A stretch of DNA of 36,634 nt from Rhizophagus sp. LPA8_4_AMF (lineage: Eukaryota > Glomeromycota > Glomeromycetes > Glomerales > Glomeraceae). Where the stretch lies: assembly GCA_021464525.1 (NCBI GenBank), contig JADRCO010000347.1:1-36634 (forward strand), written 5' to 3'. Each line of letters starts with the position of its first letter. Within the stretch, counting starts at the first letter, position 1. A program made the position numbers and the translations under genes. The notes under the pieces were generated by a model. That model saw nothing but the letters and a program-made list of their open reading frames with translations. It searched no databases and was not told where the DNA came from. Below, in pieces: positions 25,523-35,804 of the stretch.

Positions 25523-25873
25523 TTACTGCTATTATGGAACTTGATTTTTCCTTCTGATAAATGAGTTTATAATTAAAGAATTATATAATATATTGAGTAA
25601 TTACTCAATATATATTTAGGTCTTGTATTCATTAAATTTGAATGATATAGTTTCAGTTTAGCAATAGGAGCATGTTTCCTAATTGAATGTAAAATCGCTG
25701 TTTGGTTAAAATAAAGTTATACAACTAAATATAATTGATTTTGAAATAAATATGTATATATAACTAAATATTGCCAATGTCAAATATTCATTTTGTTTAA
25801 GAATTACTTTTATGTGATTATGTAATTTCAATGAGAAATTTTTAATATATATTAATATTCTTACAATTTAATA

Positions 25874-26077
25874 TTAAGCATCTAGGCCTTTCGAAATCTG
25901 TGTTTCAATATTTCTATCCAATAGAATGTAAGTTTTGATTTCCAAATAAACTATTGTTGTTGGGTCATCGACGCCTAATCTCAACATAGCAGTGACTTCT
26001 TTTACTGTGAATTCCTGAGTGAGACGTTCAGTGGAATCATGTACATAACAAATTGTTGAAATCTTTGACATCATCAT
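25874..26077 (-). pseudogene. Unrecognised 67-codon open frame in the transposon-relic zone
   Basis: It encodes a mixed-composition peptide including STERLTQEFTVKEVTAM and DDPTTIVYLEIKTYILL, more protein-like than most chance frames here. It starts at an ATG at 26077 and ends TTA-complement at 25874. No family was recognised. Its orientation matches the decayed transposase relics on either side, so it may be one more fragment of that element; this is inference. Confidence 0.3.
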
Positions 26078-26879
26078 TGTGATTTTTATATCAATTAAAT
26101 AAATAGGATACAGAAATGAATATGTCCTTATTACCTAATTTATGTTGTATCAATTTTCCTGTTATACTTATATCATTTCTATTTTGAAAAAAAATATATA
26201 ACTTGTCAAATCAATTTTCTCCATACTATAACTTTTACTAATATATCTAATGTATCAGTTATCCAATTGAAATAATTAATATTATTATATTAATTAAAAA
26301 TTTTGTCTATGATAGCATTTGACTAAGTCTATTTAAACTTTTTTAATATATTAAAGGTGCATTTATTTTAGCTGTAATGTTATGTATTATATCCATATAT
26401 TCAATTTCTTCTTTTGTATAATAACCTTTTCTTTAAATGGTAAATCTTGAAAATAAGAAGTTATATTTTTTTTTTTCATATAGTTTAAAGATACTATCAT
26501 TGAATCAAATCATTTACAAGTATTTTAATCATCTCAATCATCTTCAAAGCCTCAACACCTTAATTGTCCAAATCGTTATGCTTATTGAAAAGCTTATTAT
26601 TTTATCATCTATCTATTAGAAATGTAATGTTACCCTATACTATCAATACCATAAAGTCATGATAACTTCATTTTGCCAGTTTACTATACATATCACAAAT
26701 GTTAATTTACTCAGCAGTTTTGAGAATTCACCATAATAATTTACTACACAGTATTATTATGAATCTAATAAAAAAATATTCCAGAATTTTGCTTTCTACT
26801 TTTACAAATTTACCACATCCATTATTTTAAACTTCTTAACTATGTTAACTATTATATTAAGTAATTTAATTACATAATT

Positions 26880-27067
26880 GTTTCTCTTGAATACCAGGAA
26901 TATCTGAATCTCTTGGTACACTACATGGGTAATAGACGTGTTTTGATTGTTGACAATATATACCTTTAATATAACAGAACCTGCAACCCATATAAGAATT
27001 ATGCCCTGTTAAATTCATTATTTTTGATATGGCTGGTATATCTCCTGTCCATATAATGATATGACAC
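26880..27067 (-). mobile_element. Relic of a tnp2/Plavaka-like transposase
   Basis: Reading the minus strand, an open stretch gives WTGDIPAISKIMNLTGHNS followed by GCRFCYIKGIYCQQSKHVYY. This Gly-Asp-x-Pro-Ala...Gly-His-x-Ser...Cys-x2-Cys-Tyr pattern is the core seen in tnp2-domain (CACTA/Plavaka-type) transposases that are common in fungi. Only about 60 codons are clear; flanking sequence on both sides has decayed. The piece lies between coiled-coil fragments on the same strand (25295-25522 and 27544-28138) that may be its former ends. Confidence 0.65.
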
Positions 27068-27543
27068 GTAATATCTCTCTTTAATATTTTTCCTGATTAA
27101 TTATCTTTTTTCGTTCCCTATAATAAAATTTTTTAATTTTGGTTATTTTTTACCTATCTTTTTTAATATTTAGGTTAATAGACACTTTATTAAATATATT
27201 TAATAAATAATATTATTATAATTCTTTTAAATTAATGAATATTGACTTCCATTCATTTTGTCAGTTTCAAATAACTCTTCACAAAGAGAATTCCTACACA
27301 TATAGAACTTATGACAAAATTCCTTGCCTACTTTAAGTTTTTTTTCAAAGGTTCATATCAATATGGAAGATACATAACATGTGCTTGGTCTAAATACAAT
27401 TGCCTCCTTTACTAAAATTTGAAATAAAAGCTTTGGAAAAAATTTTTGCCCACAGTTCTATTTTTATATTTTCAGATATATTATATTTTAAAATTATAAC
27501 TTGGTGTCAGTGTTATTAGTGAATATTTAGTATAATTTACAAA

Positions 27544-28138
27544 TTATAATATGTATGTAGATAAATATTTAAGCCAATACATGCAGTTAGCTCTTGATCC
27601 ATTGCCTGTCGCATTGTTAAGTTTATGTTTTGTAACTAATGTCATTAGATCACTATATGCTTCATTTGGGTAATTAACATTAATTTCTGGTTTGGATTCT
27701 TCTTCACTCAATTCTGAATCAGAATCTTCTAAGATATCTTCAAAGACATTTTCATTTTCATTGTGATCTATTTCTTCCATCTCCAAAGCCCTTTGAGATT
27801 GCATCATTCCTTTTAGCAAGAAGCTTATTTTTTCCTCTTTCAGGTCTTTTACCTTCTCTTCTAGTTGATTGATTCTTTTCTCAAGAGCTTCAAACCTGCA
27901 GAAGAATTATTACTGTAATTATAAGTATATTAATAATATACTATCCATCCAATTGTTTTGTTTGTTTTAATCAACAAGAAATAACTATCCCAAATTTCAA
28001 TTTTCCGGCAATTTTGTCCTCCTCCTCCTTCTTAAATTTAAAATATTTAACATTTGTGTTGTGTAAATTTAGTTCAACACCAAAATCTTCCTTTTTTACT
28101 CTTATTTGATTAGATTTCCAATTTTGCTTAAAGATAAA
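27544..28138 (-). pseudogene. Probable N-terminal region of the same decayed minus-strand transposase gene
   Basis: Two open pieces are separated by a possible intron. The upstream piece (about 28138-27974) includes NQIRVKKEDFGVELNLHNTN and a Lys/Glu run. After an acceptor-like cttctgcag near 27897, a coiled coil FEALEKRINQLEEKVKDLKE begins and runs into an acidic stretch (DILEDSDSELSEEE), then YPNEAYSDLMTLVTKHKLNN and a stop at 27544. The PNEAYSDLM...T-HKL-N-NA-GN pattern resembles the segment preceding tnp2 cores in Plavaka-like proteins of Glomeromycotina; that is recollection of the family, not a search. The transposase core at 26880-27067 follows in the same orientation. Confidence 0.5.
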
Positions 28139-31100
28139 TCAATAATGGACAATTATATTTGTTAGTTCTTGAGGTATTGTCATGTATAATAAAGAAATCA
28201 TATAATTCAACTTGCTATTATCCAAAAAAATACCATATAACTGATTACTATCTGTCATTAGAATGTATAAATGTGATATTTTCACAGTTACTGAATCAAT
28301 CTATTGAGAATTATTAAAATATTTCCTATTATTACTTGAAAATTGAAGAGGGTTTGTCATGTTAATTAATCAGTTTTAAGATAGATTGCATATCATTAAA
28401 ACTATAATTTTCTCATTTTGTTATATCTTGTTATAATATTTTTTGAATTGCATGTGCATTTAAAAGTCTACACTTCATATTCAAAATCATTAAATCATTT
28501 CAAATCATTATAAAAAATTTCCCCTTTTCCATTTAATAAAATATATATAAGTTCAAAGAACAGTATATATTGAGTAGTGTAGATTGTTTAATATACAATA
28601 ATAAATTAATTCTTTTAGGCAATGAATATCAGCAATTATATTTATTACATTCGTTTCAATTGTTGCTGGTGATTTTGGTCTTTTCATTAATAATCAGATC
28701 ATAATGTAATTATATCCCTTTCTATTGATCTTGCTGTTTTTTTCAGTTAAAGTGCATCTTATTTGGTTCATCATGATTATCCCAATGAAAATCACTAATG
28801 GAGTTATAGTTAATTGCGATCATTGGGAATGTCCTGAAAGAACAAGGTGCGAATGAGCCCTACATTTCAGCAGAAGACTAAGGTTTTTGGATTTACTTCT
28901 TAAAGTATTGTCACCTGGAACAGTAACTAATCCTTTATGTTTTGCTACATTTTGGATAAATTTACTCAACTAACAATACCTATCAGTTGTCTATTACAGT
29001 AGTATTATATCTATTTACATCTTCATTAAGTTTAACTAAGTAATTTATTAATAGATTGGATCTTGCCTAATTTTTTCTTCTGATAAGAAAATCCAAATTT
29101 CTGAATATACTCATTTTTGCATATCTTTCAAGTACTCTCAGAAAATCTAGTGGATGAATATATTCATAAAGAATTTATTCTACAATGAAACTTTGAAGGT
29201 AGTACATTAGTTTTAATAGAAAAATAATAATTCAGTGATCAACTGATCATAATGACACCTTGAGCCGATATCACTTACGAATTCATAGGACGGAATTCGA
29301 AACAAAATATGTTTTTGCTACTCAAGGTCTTTTTTATACATCTGAAGTTTCATAACTCATAGATTTATCTTGGCTGAAACAGGGAATTGCCTTTCATTTG
29401 TAGTTCTACACTTGTTTTAAGCTGAGAATTACTAACCAATGTAATAAATCATTTTGAATTTAAATTCATTTTTTTCAGAAATTTGAAGAAATCTTGTTTA
29501 TATAATCTTATTCAAGCCATTGCTGATATTGTTTACTTTCCTGATTTAAATTCCCTCAGTGTAGCTCAAATTTTATATTTCATGGGTTAAAAATAAATGT
29601 TATTGTACTATAGCTTTATTCCTTCCCATGATGATGTTTTATTCAATTGGTAGTGCCGAAAAAAGTTGTGAATTCCTCAGCTCGGTTAATACTTACTGGT
29701 TGGTTCGGAATGTGCAATTCTATGGTATGATCTCTTCTCTTCCATACATCAAATAAAAAGATTTGTATCGGGTTGTATTTTGTCGCATAATACGATAGGC
29801 AAATAGTGCGGATGGTAATTTGTGTCCCCCCTTTTTTTGTTGGCATTTAAAACATTCTTAAATTTAAATATTTGATGTTATTCGAATATGATCTGCAGTA
29901 TGAGGATAGCGTTACTTCATTCAATTTGAATTAATATATGAACAAGTAACTCCAAAATAACCTGCCCAATTTTCTTTAACGACTTGGATATTTTTACTGG
30001 CTTTTGCTGTCCAAAAATCTATAGTAAGAGATCCTTAGATTACATTTTATCTATAAAAAGTATAAAAATATTTAAATTATGTAGTTTAAAATTTAAAAAA
30101 TAAAATATGAATAAACTTCTAAAATAGTACTCAACCCTAACTTTTATTCGTCTGAAATAGAAATAGACTGATTAAAAAGATATAAGTCTGAAATTTATTG
30201 ATAGACTATTTTAAAAGTTTTTTCACTTTATCAGGAGATATAGACTTTATATTATTTGTATGTGGGAGTTTTAATTCTATCATATTAATTATAAAAAATT
30301 AGTAATCCCGATAAACTATAAGAGTGTGCTTCTTGTATTAAGTTGTTTTTCAACTCAAGCAAGTTTTCCATTTCTTTTCTTGGTAATTCAAAGAATTGTA
30401 AAGTTTATATAACAATTAATTGATGTAATGGTAATGAAATGAAATGTTTTGAATTAAAATTTAAGAATGGTATTAAGAAGAAATCTAGGATAATAGTTAT
30501 TTGTATTTTTCATGAGTTATAATTTAGCATGTTTAAAAAATAATCAGTGTTGTTTCTAATAATATGTAATAAATTATAATGAAGACTGGTAAAAAAAGAT
30601 TGCGTTTATCATCTTTAAAATAGGAGTGATACAAATATAATATTTGAGGAGACTAGTAATCATAAAAAATTAATGTGGTAAAAAAAACTGGATAAAATAA
30701 ACGTAACATTGAAGAGACTATGCCAGTGGTATTTATAATAAGGAAAAAAAAATGGGGCGAAAACATCGGCTGTGTAAACTTTGTCAATAAAGAAAACTGT
30801 CTGTCTAGCTTATTTATTTACGGATCAAAAAGTTGCTTTAATCAAAAAAGATAATCTTTGAAAAAAAGTAAGCCACAATTTTATACTGCATCAAACTAAA
30901 TAGATTAGATTTAATTATATATGATAATCAAGAAAATTTATAGAGCATGTAGGAAACTTTATGTAAAAATTCGCGAAATATTATAAAAGTTTGCTTGTTC
31001 ATCATTAGTCAGTTCTAACAAATCGAACAATCGAGTTATCACAGCTAAAGCTATAAAATAGGTTCTTCCGGGAAATACTTCTTTATAATAAAGAGCAATA

Positions 31101-31309
31101 TGGAATTTGGGAAATTAGATCCAAACATAACTCGGATTCTTTGATATAATATTAGATGTTATCTCCATATACTGAACTAAAATTAGCCATCACTTAAGGT
31201 TATATGAATAAGGCGACTACTTAGCGAATTCAACATTAGAGTTGCTCCTTACCCTAGTATTTTTTTTTTAAAAGAATATCACAATATTTTTTCTTTAGAT
31301 TAGGCCAAA
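28139..31309. other. Gene-poor AT-rich stretch
   Basis: More than 3 kb with frequent stops on all frames. The 67-codon frame at 29643-29846 (minus) has unbiased composition but matches nothing I know. A 9-10 bp inverted pair around 29255-29330 is too short to call. I see no RNA gene. Probably decayed mobile-element or intergenic sequence. Confidence 0.5.
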
Positions 31310-31541
31310 TTTAATTGAAATTTGAATGGTGATGAATTTTGTGATATTACAATCGTTCTGTGCGCAAATAATTATTTTGTTACCGCTCTCCGAGCTTTGA
31401 CTCCCAATAAAGGATAACGACTGCGCAAATAATTATCTTGTTACCGCTTTCCGAGCTTTGACTCCTAATAAAGGATAACGACTGCGCAAATAATTATCTT
31501 GTTACCGCTCTCCGAGCTTTGACTCCCAATAAAGAATAACG
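31310..31541 (+). pseudogene. Relic of a BTB-domain gene containing a 61-bp triplication
   Basis: The left end (31310-31355) resembles the start of the intact BTB gene: GGTGATGAATTTTGTGATAT at 31328-31347 compares with 35860-35879 (DEFCDITI versus DEYYDITI). The following unit contains TGTTACCGCTCTCC and CTTTGACTCCCAATAAA, corresponding to 35939-35982 (CYRSPF and TLTSNKK) with a short internal deletion. This unit is then repeated three times. The frame is broken from unit to unit because 61 is not a multiple of three, and each copy carries stops. It is thus a truncated, internally amplified pseudogene of the BTB family, on the same strand as the intact gene 4.3 kb to the right. Confidence 0.7.
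31361..31541. repeat. Three tandem copies of a 61-bp unit
   Basis: Units start at 31361, 31422 and 31483, each TGCGCAAATAATTAT-TTGTTACC and so on through CAATAAAGGATAACGAC. They differ at only a few positions; the third loses similarity at about 31541. High identity between units within otherwise decayed sequence suggests recent expansion or gene conversion. Confidence 0.92.
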
Positions 31542-33110
31542 GCTTACAGCAACCCCTGTAAAAAATTTTATCCGTAATTTCAAACTCCATAAATGCAATA
31601 CATTTACGGAAAATAACAGCAGCAGCTTGGATAATTTCCATGTTATAAGGCTATAAATTCCGTATTTCGGAAATAACATGGAATAAGAAAAAACACGGAA
31701 TAAATTTTTATAAGAAACTTATATATCTTATAAATATTTTAATCTTTTCGTTAAATGAACAAGAAACTCAAATATTTAAAATATTGGTTGCTGCTTTTTC
31801 TTTAGGAACTCGTTGATTACTGAATATTTAACAGACCATATTGAACTTATTCATAGAACAAAGTTTCTAATCTGATTCCTTATATAAAAATTCAAAACTT
31901 TTGCGGTAAATCTCTTGAAAAAATGTTCCCATCACTTTAATAATATTTAGGTTCATTTATTAAATGAGACAATTTAAAGTGAATGCCAGTAGATTTAAAG
32001 AATCTTAGACTAGTTGACGAGATAATTATTTCATAAAAATATTTGAATTCTATGTAAGTCCGTCTTGTAAAAACTTTAAAACTCCAACTTTAAGAAGAAT
32101 AGTTGGATTCTTATTAGTGATTAAATTCTGGTTCCTAGAAAAACAGTCAAATTATCCATAAATGCATCCTCTATAAATGCACACTCTGGTTCTATCCAAA
32201 GTTTATATGATCCCAATCATTTTATATGCATCCTTCTATCTCTAGGTGCATTATCTGAAAATTTCATATATAGATCCAAAGGGTGCATTTATGGAAAGTA
32301 GATGTAGAAAGTTAATGAAATTAATGATTCAAAAATATTATTTCAAAATTGATCTATTATTAAAAATGAAATTTGTATGTAGAGTATAAGAAAATCATAT
32401 TTACCCCTCATAAATTGAAATTATTATTAGATGATTTTAACCCGAAAAGAAATTTTATTGATTTTGTTGATGATTCATTCTATCATAGATTTATCGTTCA
32501 TAACTTAAGGAAACATTTATGAATTATGATTACGAAAACCAAAATTTCACCCTTTATTAAAGTGGAAAACCGGAAGAAATTATTAAATTATTGGAGTCTA
32601 TAATGAATTTCATGTGTCTACTACCGGTAATAGTTTTATAATTGATTTTAATAAAATTAGCCTCATTTTAAAGTCTTGCAAAAGAAATGTAACTAACCCT
32701 TGTATGATAATTATTGTTATGGTTACGTATTTGTTACGAAAGAAAGCCACTGTTGAAAGGACATGATAATTCGAAAGAATACAATTTAAATTGGTATCAG
32801 AAATAATATTTATAAAATGATAGGTTATCTATTAATAGAATAAAATAAATAAAATATTTCAAAATACAAAGCGGTAATATTATATAACAAAATAATAGTC
32901 CAGTAGCGATATGTAGGGCCACATTTTTTGATTTAATTATATGACAATAATGATTTTACAAGTAAGATAAAAAAAAAGAGCATTAAATTATTTATCATGA
33001 AACTGCTTTTAACGTACTTTTGATAACTCATTTATCATAATAAAGGATATATCTGCAAATTTTCATGTCTCACCAACATTTATTTGTTGCACTATTAATA
33101 AAAATAATTT
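31542..33110. other. Gene-free stretch with small inverted repeats
   Basis: About 1.5 kb, AT-rich, no supported gene. Noted within it: TTCCATGTTAT at 31636-31646 inverted at 31673-31683, with several CGGAAATAAC/CGGAATAA-type words nearby, and a terminal-inverted-repeat element candidate at 32152-32298 listed separately. Confidence 0.5.
32152..32298. mobile_element. Short non-autonomous inverted-repeat element (MITE-like) candidate
   Basis: TTATCCATAAATGCATCC at 32152-32169 is the inverse of 32281-32298 (complement CTTTCCATAAATGCACCC), 15 of 18 matching. ATAAATGCA recurs internally at 32173-32181, with related TGCATCC/GTGCATT words at 32228 and 32247. At 147 bases it has no coding capacity. 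Target-site duplication was not evident. Confidence 0.6.
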
Positions 33111-33136
33111 TCTGGGAACTTTTTTTGACCACTGTA
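33111..33136. mobile_element. Tc1/mariner- or Tigger-like transposon terminus
   Basis: The complement reads TACAGTGGTCAAAAAAAGTT followed by CCCAG, the type of end (TA then CAGTGGTCAAAA) found on Tc1/mariner-superfamily elements. The opposite end was not identified. TAGCGATAT occurs at 32904-32912 and 33139-33147, flanking a 226-base interval that includes this end; that may be a target duplication or coincidence. Confidence 0.45.
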
Positions 33137-33157
33137 AATAGCGATATAAAATGAGAA

Positions 33158-34110
33158 CTATTTTATCCTTTCCCGCTCGAGTTTAACTTCATGTTCTTCT
33201 ATTACCAATTGACGTTCCCTTAATAATAATCTTTGATCCATCTTATCAAAATCTTGCATTAAGTCAATTGCAACTTTGGCTTTCTTAGTTTGTAATTCCA
33301 GTTCTTAATTGATGATCCCTTAATAATCTTTGATCCTTATCAAAATCTTGCGTTAGGTCAATTACAACTACAGATTTTTTGGATTCTTCAGCTTTATTAA
33401 ATTTAGTTTGTAATTCTTATGCCTTAGCCAATATAGAATTAGATGGTTCAACAACTAAAGAAATTATTTTATTAGTTTAAATATAATAAACAATAAAAAA
33501 CATTCTATAAAAATTTTAAATATATTCATACCAACAGTTTCTTTATCAGATTTCTGTAATATGGTATCATTAGCCTGTAAATTATCATATAATTAACGGT
33601 AGATAAATTTAAGTTCTGTATATTACAATGATTGAAATCACATCATGAGGAAATTATAATGCTTACACCATCTTTTGTTCAGGTTTGGCAGGATTGACAA
33701 TTTCAAGAACATTAATAGCTTGAACAGCCTGCAATGACCATGCCAATTCCAGTACATTTAATGCTTCAGTACGTGAGTTGAATATGAATATAGACTATAA
33801 AAAAGTTATTAATAAATATATAACTTGATTAACTCTGCATAATTCAAAGTACAAACCTTTTATGCTGAAGTTTAGCTACAGCAGATAACTCGCGGGCTTT
33901 TTTCATTTTTAACTTTTTCCAAAAATTTATATTAGTTGGGTTAATTTCTTTAAAAGCAAAAAAGGTATTCTTATCTGAAATTACATCCTGAACTTATTAT
34001 TGATCTTGACACCACCCAGGAATCCAAGGAGGAATGACATCCCCATAGGAGCTGGTCTATCTTCGAAATAAGAAGAAATCGCTTTGTCTACAAAATTATT
34101 AAAAAAAAAA
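33158..34110 (-). pseudogene. Frameshifted unknown gene with an internal duplication
   Basis: The minus strand shows exon-like pieces in order: ISSYFEDRPAPMG, then after a frame change DVIPPWIPGWCQDQ, two adjacent stops, then SDKNTFFAFKEINPTNINFW and KKARELSAVAKLQHKR (to about 33856). After an intron-like gap comes FNSRTEALNVLELAWSLQ with QAINVLEIVNPAKPEQKM. A short piece ANDTILQKSDKETV follows. The last part begins VEPSNSILAKA, stop, then a coiled-coil block that is present twice (33307-33417 and 33206-33298) in different frames, ending ERERIK and a stop at 33158. Splice-like borders survive, so it was once a multi-exon gene. The family is not recognised. The stops and frame changes argue it is dead, though alternative splicing around them cannot be excluded by eye. 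Confidence 0.5.
33206..33417 (-). repeat. Tandem duplication of a coiled-coil segment
   Basis: 33307-33417 and 33206-33298 are two diverged copies (minus strand ELQTK...DL-QDFDK-DQRLL-R--QL). The first copy carries an insert (FNKAEESKKS) that the second lacks, and they are in different reading frames. The copies lie inside the pseudogene at 33158-34110. Confidence 0.8.
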
Positions 34111-35804
34111 AACGCTAATTAGATCGAAATGAAAGCCATATTGAAGGGTGTATTTAACTCCAAAAAATGTGCATAAAAGACAACCCTTACCAACTCAAGT
34201 AAAAAATAATTTTTCTGAAATCTCAGACATTGGTTGTAACGGGTGAAGACTTGTCAAGAAATTAAAAGAAATAAACAATAACATAATCTCTTAGTAATTA
34301 AAAAAGTCTAAACAGTGATTATATATAAATAATTTTTTAATAACAAATATTATGTGATTATTACGTGATTGCGAATAGTACAGCAGTAATCTTTTTTTGC
34401 ATTATTTTGATCTTTTTACTGAAAAATCAATTTTTTTTTTACTTTTTTACATCAATCAATTTTTTTTTTTTTCATGAATTTTTACTGAAAATCAGTTTTT
34501 TAACTATTATTTTTTGCATGATCTTTTTACTGACTAATCAATTTTTTTCACTGATAAATCAGTTTTTACTATCACGCGATTGTGATTAATTTGGTTATTA
34601 CCTTTTAAGTAAAACAAGCTATAAGAATACATCAGTTGGTAAATTGGTAAATCGTATTCTTTTCATGATTGTTCGTTTGTAATTCAATTCATAATTTAAC
34701 TGACGTTCTAAGATTACGTATGACATTAAAAATTTCCTTGGGAAAAACAATAATTTAAGGGACACAACAATTATATTAGGAAACAATAACAAATATTTTT
34801 TTATCAAGGGGTAACTTATTAGTAATTGTTTAATCGTTTTTGTATGACAATATAATTTAGTAGTGGATATTTACTTCTAACTATACCTGGAAAGGTTCTC
34901 AATTACAATTGCGTCAACAAGCCAGAAATATTCAATTTTTTTATTGGTTTTTTAATGTTGTTTATAATTATTTAATCGTTAATTCATAGCGCCCAAGACA
35001 CTCAAAAAGGTTAGTTTGTAATTGATGTAATTATTGCAGTAAAAAAAAAAAAAAAATAGTAAAATTAATCGGCGACATTATGTAGATATAGATAAAGCGA
35101 ACTCAATTCATAGAACTCATAATTAATTTTTAAAGTTGTGACGCGTATAATAGCTTATCTGATAAGTGCTCCGAATATTATTCTTTTTTTGATTTTCAAA
35201 TTAGATAATTAGAATATTTGTTATACGTGGCCAAATCTTATCCAATCATCCATTTCGAATTTATGGCGTAAGTAAGTTTTTTTTTTTTCGTAATATGAAT
35301 CAAATAATCGATTATCTATAAATAATTTTAGATCAGCCTCAACAGCCCCAACGAGATGATTTGAAAATTGACCAATCAGAGTTAAATTCTTCATTTTTAT
35401 TACTAAATATTTATGAGGCGGGTGGCTGATCGGTGATCATCAGATGAAAAATTGAGAATTCGAGGTATAATATATATAGTCGGATATTTATTTATCAAGA
35501 AATACTTTCTTGTTTTACATAATACTGTATAAAAATAGTAATATACAATTTCGGTTTAAAATAACTTGTAAAAAAAAAGCCATAGATTTTATAACCTGCA
35601 TGACAGGTATATTCTAATTCCATGGAATTTCCAAAAATAACTTCTATTCCTTTTTTTATTCCTTTTTAAAAAATATATATCTTAAATAAGTTTGATCGAC
35701 AACATGATTGTTAAATTTTTTTTTCTTTCCCCGTTTACAAATTTTTTCTTTTTTTTTTTTAAGAAAAAAAAATAATAATACGTAAAAAAAAAGTAAGGAA
35801 AGAA
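34111..35804. other. Spacer and presumed promoter of the BTB gene
   Basis: No gene supported. 34375-34566 holds four or five irregular repeats of the form TTTTTACTGA-AATCAATTTTTT flanked by ACGTGATTGCGA (34353-34364 region) and ACGCGATTGTGA (34573-34584). A CCAAT box occurs in ACCAATCAGA near 35370, a TATA-like run at 35467-35479, and long T and A tracts lie immediately before the BTB start (35717-35795). These are plausible promoter elements by position only. Confidence 0.5.

Noticed and set aside
29255..29330. Inverted pair ACACCTTGAG / CTCAAGGTCT with nearby GAATTC words
   Set aside because: Arms of only 9-10 bases without target duplication; expected by chance over 36 kb.
29643..29846. 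67-codon minus-strand open frame (contains FDVWKRRDHTIELHIPNQ)
   Set aside because: Composition is protein-like but there are no recognisable motifs, splice context or neighbours; not enough to call a gene.
31494..31679. 61-codon minus-strand open frame over the end of the 61-bp repeat
   Set aside because: Antisense of the BTB-relic repeat plus an adjacent hairpin; no family resemblance.
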